A stretch of 8,129 bases of DNA, taken from NCBI GenBank assembly GCA_025363695.1, contig JANYDI010000086.1:1-8129 (forward strand). The letters run 5' to 3'. This DNA comes from Opitutia bacterium. Lineage in GTDB: Bacteria > Verrucomicrobiota > Verrucomicrobiia > Opitutales > JANYDI01. Position numbers and translations under genes: made by a program. Positions 5,340 through 8,129 of this stretch are shown here, piece by piece; the first letter of the stretch is position 1, and each line of letters opens with the position of its first letter. The notes beneath the pieces were generated by a model, which saw only the letters and a program-made list of their open reading frames with translations, was not told the DNA's origin and did not search any database.

Positions 5340-6410
5340 CTAATGGCTAAGGATCACCACGTCATCCGAGTCTACCCAGGCAAAAAGGTCATGCTGTTCG
5401 CTGCGACTCAGGTGCGAAGGGTTCAGCTCCGAAGCCTTCAAGGAAAGGCCTTGGCTTTGTATCTTATAGTGGGCCAGTTCGCCGTAATAAACCGCTTTAC
5501 CAATGTCGCCCCTGAAGCAATTACCCTCGATGGGGTTTTTTTCTAAGCGGATGCATTCCGGGCGGATAGAAAGCCAGACCGTGTCGCCCTCTTTGGGGGG
5601 GTGCGCGGGGTCCGCAAGCACGCCATTAAAGGGCCCTATGGCCGTGTTTACGAGGCCTTCGCCGCCGCCCACGTTCATAAGCGTGCCTTCTACGAAGTTC
5701 GTGACGCCGATAAAACTGGCGACAAAGCGGCTATTGGGGCGTTTGTAGACCTCAATAGGCGTACCGACTTGCAGGATTTTACCGGCATTAAAAACGGCCA
5801 GACGATCCGCAATCGACAGGGCTTCCTTTTGATCGTGCGTGACATAAATCGTTGTCAACTCGTACTCCTTGCAGACGCGCCGAATTTCATTGCGCATCTC
5901 AAAGCGCAAACGCGCATCGAGGTTAGACAGCGGCTCATCAAGCAAAAGGCAGCGCGGGCGCACCACAAGGGCTCGCGCCAAGGCAATGCGCTGCTGCTGG
6001 CCTCCCGAAAGCTGGTTAGGCTTGCGTTCCGCATAGGCACCCATTTGGACCGTCTCAAGGGCCTCCTGAACACGGCGTGTAATTTCATCGCGCGAGACTT
6101 TTTGCTGCTCCAGCCCAAAGGCAACGTTTTGCGCCACAGTCATATGCGGCCACAGCGCATAGCTTTGGAACATCATCCCCGTCTTGCGCTTGTGCGGCTC
6201 CAGCCGCGTGACGTCTCGCTCACCAAAGAAAATTTTCCCAGAATCTGGTGTATAAAAACCCGCTAACGAACGCAAAAACGTCGTCTTACCACAGCCGCTA
6301 GGGCCAAGCAGGAAAAAAAGCTCTCCAGCTTCTATCTCTAAGCTGACATGGTCCAGCGCGACCACCCCACCAAAGCTCTTTACGAGGTTTTTTACGTTGA
6401 CCGAGATCAT
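5340..6410 (-). CDS. ABC transporter ATP-binding protein, FbpC/PotA-like
   Basis: This 356-residue ATPase powers uptake through an inner-membrane permease. It has Walker A 'GPSGCGKTT' (36-44), Q-loop 'MMFQSYALWPHMT' (Gln82), signature 'LSGGQQQR' (134-141), Walker B 'CLLLDEP' (154-160), D-loop 'SNLDARLR' and switch His192 in 'VTHDQKEAL'. 'AVFNAGKILQVGTPIEVYKRP' and a C-terminal TOBE-like region (about 240-356) place it with the iron, polyamine and sugar importers (FbpC, PotA, UgpC). The ATG at 6410 was chosen over a TTG at 6431 because 'MISVNVKNLVKSFGG' is the usual family start. The solute-binding gene follows at 8 nt; no permease gene is next to either. The exact substrate class is uncertain. 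Confidence 0.94.
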   Translation of the reverse strand: MISVNVKNLVKSFGGVVALDHVSLEIEAGELFFLLGPSGCGKTTFLRSLAGFYTPDSGKIFFGERDVTRLEPHKRKTGMMFQSYALWPHMTVAQNVAFGLEQQKVSRDEITRRVQEALETVQMGAYAERKPNQLSGGQQQRIALARALVVRPRCLLLDEPLSNLDARLRFEMRNEIRRVCKEYELTTIYVTHDQKEALSIADRLAVFNAGKILQVGTPIEVYKRPNSRFVASFIGVTNFVEGTLMNVGGGEGLVNTAIGPFNGVLADPAHPPKEGDTVWLSIRPECIRLEKNPIEGNCFRGDIGKAVYYGELAHYKIQSQGLSLKASELNPSHLSRSEQHDLFAWVDSDDVVILSH

Positions 6411-6481
6411 AAATTTGCTTTTTCTGCCCAAAAGAAAGGCCGCGCGCTAACCGTCAAAGAATTCCTATCTCACGTCAATAC

Positions 6482-6499
6482 TAAAGTTGATAAAGTTGA
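6482..6499. repeat. Perfect 9-bp tandem repeat upstream of the ABC operon
   Basis: TAAAGTTGA occurs twice in a row (6482-6490 and 6491-6499), 72-89 bp upstream of the ATPase ATG. Adjacent identical 9-mers separated by about one helical turn could be a regulator site for the operon, which reads leftwards. They could also be chance in an A-rich stretch. No convincing promoter was found in 6411-6510. Confidence 0.3.
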
Positions 6500-6513
6500 A
6501 AGGGAAGAAAAGG

Positions 6514-6642
6514 AAAGGGCCAAGGGGAGCTGGCTCCCCTTAGGATCCCCTTTCCGATAGCGATTTTGCAAAATACTACGTATTTTGGCAAAATCGCTAT
6601 CGGGAAGCCTATACTAAGGCCTCCACAGATCGCGAAGCGATC
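6514..6642 (+). repeat. Three-hairpin repeat, copy E (solitary)
   Basis: Edge motif AAAGGGCCAAGGGG (6514-6527); hairpin 1, AAGGGGAGC/GCTCCCCTT (6522-6541), a third paired variant; outer stem CCTTAG (6538-6543) with CTAAGG (6614-6619); hairpin 2 (6554-6603), whose apical stem reads AAAATAC/GTATTTT where other copies have ATGC/GCAT; and hairpin 3, GATCGC/GCGATC with a GAA loop (6628-6642). No inverted partner exists in the window. It lies between the 5' end of the ABC operon and the 3' end of the lolA-like gene. Confidence 0.85.
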
Positions 6643-6672
6643 CGGGTGTATTTTTCGAACTGCTTCGAGCTA

Positions 6673-6781
6673 GTTTGAGGGGTGCATTGGGGGTGCAGGC
6701 AAGGAAGGGAAGTGCGTAGCGCACTACGGTGCGTGAGTCACTTCCATGACGCAGCATCCACCCCCAATGCACCCCTCAAAC
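6673..6781. repeat. Palindromic element with perfect 23-bp arms
   Basis: The arm GTTTGAGGGGTGCATTGGGGGTG-like sequence at 6673-6695 is the exact reverse complement of 6759-6781. The 63-nt interior holds further small palindromes: GGAAGTG/CACTTCC (6708-6714, 6739-6745), AGTGCG/CGCACT (6711-6716, 6720-6725) and CGCAC/GTGCG (6720-6724, 6729-6733), some mutually exclusive. It is unlike the three-hairpin repeat and the fold-back element. The right half is translated as the C-terminus of the lolA-like gene, and the TGA stop at 6738-6740 lies inside it. It may serve as a terminator for the secG operon or be a small mobile element. Confidence 0.8.
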
Positions 6782-7442
6782 CGAGTATGATTTCTATTTT
6801 TTCGTCATTCTTGGACCACTGGAGGCGGGTGGGGTAGTAAGGGGGCTTTTTTTGAATACTGAGGACCTGGAAGCTGCCCAAGGGGGCGTCATGGGCATCG
6901 TAATAGACGGCTTTTTTGAGGTAGCCGTGACGGGCTTCTATATAGAGGGTGACTTTTTGGACTGGGCTGTCCTTGTGGGGAGACTGAACGCTGAGGCAGT
7001 AGGTTTTGAGGCCACTGCGTTCGGTCAGGGTGCCTGGGCCGCTGGGTTCCCAAAATAAGTAGGGAGTGCCGAGGTCAAAGAGGTCAAGGCTGCCAAAAAA
7101 GAAGGTATGGGGCGCTAAAGGGTTGTCCCATAGGATCGTTTTTCCGTCTTGTGTAATAAAGATCTGCTCGCCTTTGGGGGTGTCCAGGGTAAAGCAGCGC
7201 CTATGGGCTTCAGGGCCTAAGCGGAGTTGTCCTTGGGCGGTTTCGGTAGCTTGGCCCGAGCGTTTGCGTTTAAACACGAGGTCAAAGGCATCGATCTGCG
7301 TGCTGGATTGCAGGGCGTTTAACCACTCCTGGGCTGTTTTCCCTTCAGCAGCTTCATCCGCAAAAAGAACCCAAATGGGGCAAAAAACGCAAAAAAGGAC
7401 GAGTTTTGTCGCAAAAAAGAGCCCTGTTTGTCGTGTTTTCAA
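6738..7442 (-). CDS. LolA-like periplasmic lipoprotein-sorting protein
   Basis: This 234-residue protein begins with a good Sec signal peptide: a basic start 'KTRQTGLFFATK', hydrophobic core about 14-27, and likely cleavage after 'VLFA' (28). The mature part alternates short strands ('FTLDTPKGEQIFITQDGKTILWDNP', 'KVTLYIEARHGYLKKAVYYD', 'YPTRLQWSKNDEKIEIIL'), matching the half-barrel pattern of LolA and outer-membrane lipoprotein-sorting proteins, which shuttle lipoproteins or lipids across the periplasm. Identity is moderate: no invariant motif proves it. The TTG start at 7442 shares a TTGA overlap with the secG stop, and no other start keeps the signal peptide intact. The last 14 residues (from about Gly221) are encoded by the right half of the palindrome at 6673-6781, so the natural C-terminus may have been replaced. 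Confidence 0.65.
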   Translation of the reverse strand: MKTRQTGLFFATKLVLFCVFCPIWVLFADEAAEGKTAQEWLNALQSSTQIDAFDLVFKRKRSGQATETAQGQLRLGPEAHRRCFTLDTPKGEQIFITQDGKTILWDNPLAPHTFFFGSLDLFDLGTPYLFWEPSGPGTLTERSGLKTYCLSVQSPHKDSPVQKVTLYIEARHGYLKKAVYYDAHDAPLGSFQVLSIQKKPPYYPTRLQWSKNDEKIEIILGLRGALGVDAASWK

Positions 7443-7810
7443 GGGAAATCGCTTTCTTGCTCACTAACGGCCTCTGCGCTGGGTGCCGGTGGGTTCACGG
7501 CAGTTCTGGGCGTCGCCAAGCCCTCAAGCTTAGGGAGCTCCTGCAAGCGCGTGTGCTTCCCATAGCCGCGCTTGAGCATCCCCAAGTAAAGCGCAAAGGC
7601 CAGCACGAAAAAGGCCGTAATGGCGTAGAGCGTGGCCCGGGAGAGCACCGACTGCCCCTGCGCTCCAAAGGCTGACTCAACAGCCCCAGCACCCATAGAC
7701 GCCCCCACGCCCGAACTGGCGCTGGGCTTTTGCATGAGCACCACCAACACCAGGAAAAAGCAGATCAACACCAGGACAAAAGAAAAGAAGGCAAGTAAAA
7801 AACTAATCAT
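7439..7810 (-). CDS. secG: Protein translocase subunit SecG
   Basis: SecG is the small auxiliary subunit of the SecYEG inner-membrane channel and aids SecA-driven export. The 123-residue protein has two membrane segments (about 4-26 and 59-78). Between them lies the conserved cytoplasmic loop 'LMQKPSASSGVGASMGAG' followed by 'AFGAQGQSVLSRAT', which closely follows the family pattern. A hydrophilic, Pro- and Glu-rich tail (79-123) makes it somewhat long, but such tails are common. The ATG at 7810 has no Shine-Dalgarno. The stop overlaps the start of the lolA-like gene by 4 nt, indicating coupled translation. Both products act in envelope export. Confidence 0.93.
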   Translation of the reverse strand: MISFLLAFFSFVLVLICFFLVLVVLMQKPSASSGVGASMGAGAVESAFGAQGQSVLSRATLYAITAFFVLAFALYLGMLKRGYGKHTRLQELPKLEGLATPRTAVNPPAPSAEAVSEQESDFP

Positions 7811-7985
7811 AAGCTATGCGCGGACCCTATCCGCACGCACCCAGGATGCAAATCTTTTTGAAAAGGTCAAGAAAAGACATTGAAAAAATGAATTTTTTAT
7901 TATAGTATTTAGGTTCTGTGAAGGAAAAATCATCTGAGCCAAATTAGGGCGTGTCATCCATTAAGTCTCATCTAAGTCATTGATC
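7811..7985 (-). promoter_or_regulatory. AT-rich promoter region of secG
   Basis: No gene was found here. On the minus strand a perfect -10 TATAAT lies at 7904-7899, about 90 nt before the secG ATG, with only a poor -35 (TTTCCT, 17 bp away). A TTGACC at 7870-7865 could be the -35 of a nearer promoter, but its -10 (ATCCTG) is poor. The first is preferred. A leader of about 80 nt would result. Confidence 0.35.
7946..7965 (+). repeat. 20-bp motif next to fold-back element, copy 2
   Basis: AGGGCGTGTCATCCATTAAG matches 246-265 at 16 of 20 positions and, like it, lies on the left side of a fold-back palindrome. The spacing to the palindrome is 20 bp here against 8 bp at copy 1, with a short insertion (TCTAAGTCATTG-like) between. 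Confidence 0.45.
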
Positions 7986-8129
7986 AAACCACACATAAGG
8001 AGGCCTGAAAGGCCGGCATATCGTAGCCCAGGGCGTAAGCCCTGGGTTTGATATGAAAAACAAACCGGAGCCCTGTAAGGGCGGCACTCAGAATTTGAAT
8101 ACGAGTGTCGCCCCTGTAGGGCTCAAAAA
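7986..8129. repeat. Fold-back palindromic element, second copy, cut by the window end
   Basis: The left arm (7986-8049) matches the left arm at 274-338 with a one-base deletion and a few changes. The central inverted repeat (8068-8088 against 8104-8124) matches the reverse complement of the centre of copy 1, so the whole unit is inverted relative to that copy. The right arm lies beyond 8129. The hairpins GGCC-TGAAA-GGCC and CCCAGGGC-GTAA-GCCCTGGG are intact. Confidence 0.85.

Noticed and set aside
5601..6266. 221-codon plus-strand open frame opposite the ABC ATPase
   Set aside because: Long only because it mirrors the codon bias of the ATPase gene; the opposite strand has every ABC motif.
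106..6642. Classical REP/BIME elements served by a RAYT transposase
   Set aside because: Length and three-hairpin layout differ, no conserved GTAG-type tetranucleotide was seen at the stem bases, and no Y1 transposase lies in the window; cannot be fully excluded genome-wide.

Overview
The window reads as chromosomal DNA of a diderm, lipid A-making bacterium. The LpxC-FabZ fusion, the solute-binding protein beginning with an anchor and an 'ITPHTESIRYE' motif, and the lack of Shine-Dalgarno sequences fit Verrucomicrobiota (Opitutae-like) better than Proteobacteria. That placement is inference from recalled families. Bacteroidota share the fusion and the poor ribosome-binding sites and are not excluded.

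Layout. 1-673: no confident gene; two inverted copies (A, B) of a three-hairpin repeat enclose a 223-bp fold-back palindrome. 674-2706, minus strand: a probable operon of a DUF167/YggU-family protein, a DoxX-family membrane protein and the LpxC-FabZ fusion. 2735-3701: a second pair of inverted repeat copies (C, D) encloses a plus-strand HEPN/MNT toxin-antitoxin pair (HepT-MntA type). 3700-6410, minus strand: a solute-binding protein and an ABC ATPase of the iron/polyamine class, with no permease in the window. 6411-6737: a fifth, solitary repeat copy (E), followed by an unrelated palindrome with 23-bp arms that also encodes the C-terminus of the next gene. 6738-7810, minus strand: secG followed by a LolA-like periplasmic protein, overlapping by 4 nt. 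7811-8129: an AT-rich putative promoter region for secG, then a second, inverted copy of the fold-back palindrome cut by the window edge.

The protein genes are mostly envelope functions: lipid A and fatty acid synthesis, Sec export, probable lipoprotein handling and solute uptake. The unusual part is the repeat system. Five copies of a roughly 125-150 bp element keep their stems by paired substitutions. Four of them form two head-to-head pairs, each enclosing unrelated cargo, and the hairpin 1 variant matches within each pair but differs between pairs. Two cassette edges run into the stop codon of a resident gene. No transposase or recombinase is visible. This resembles transposase-less mobile insertion cassettes, with the toxin-antitoxin pair as one cargo; the mobility is inference.
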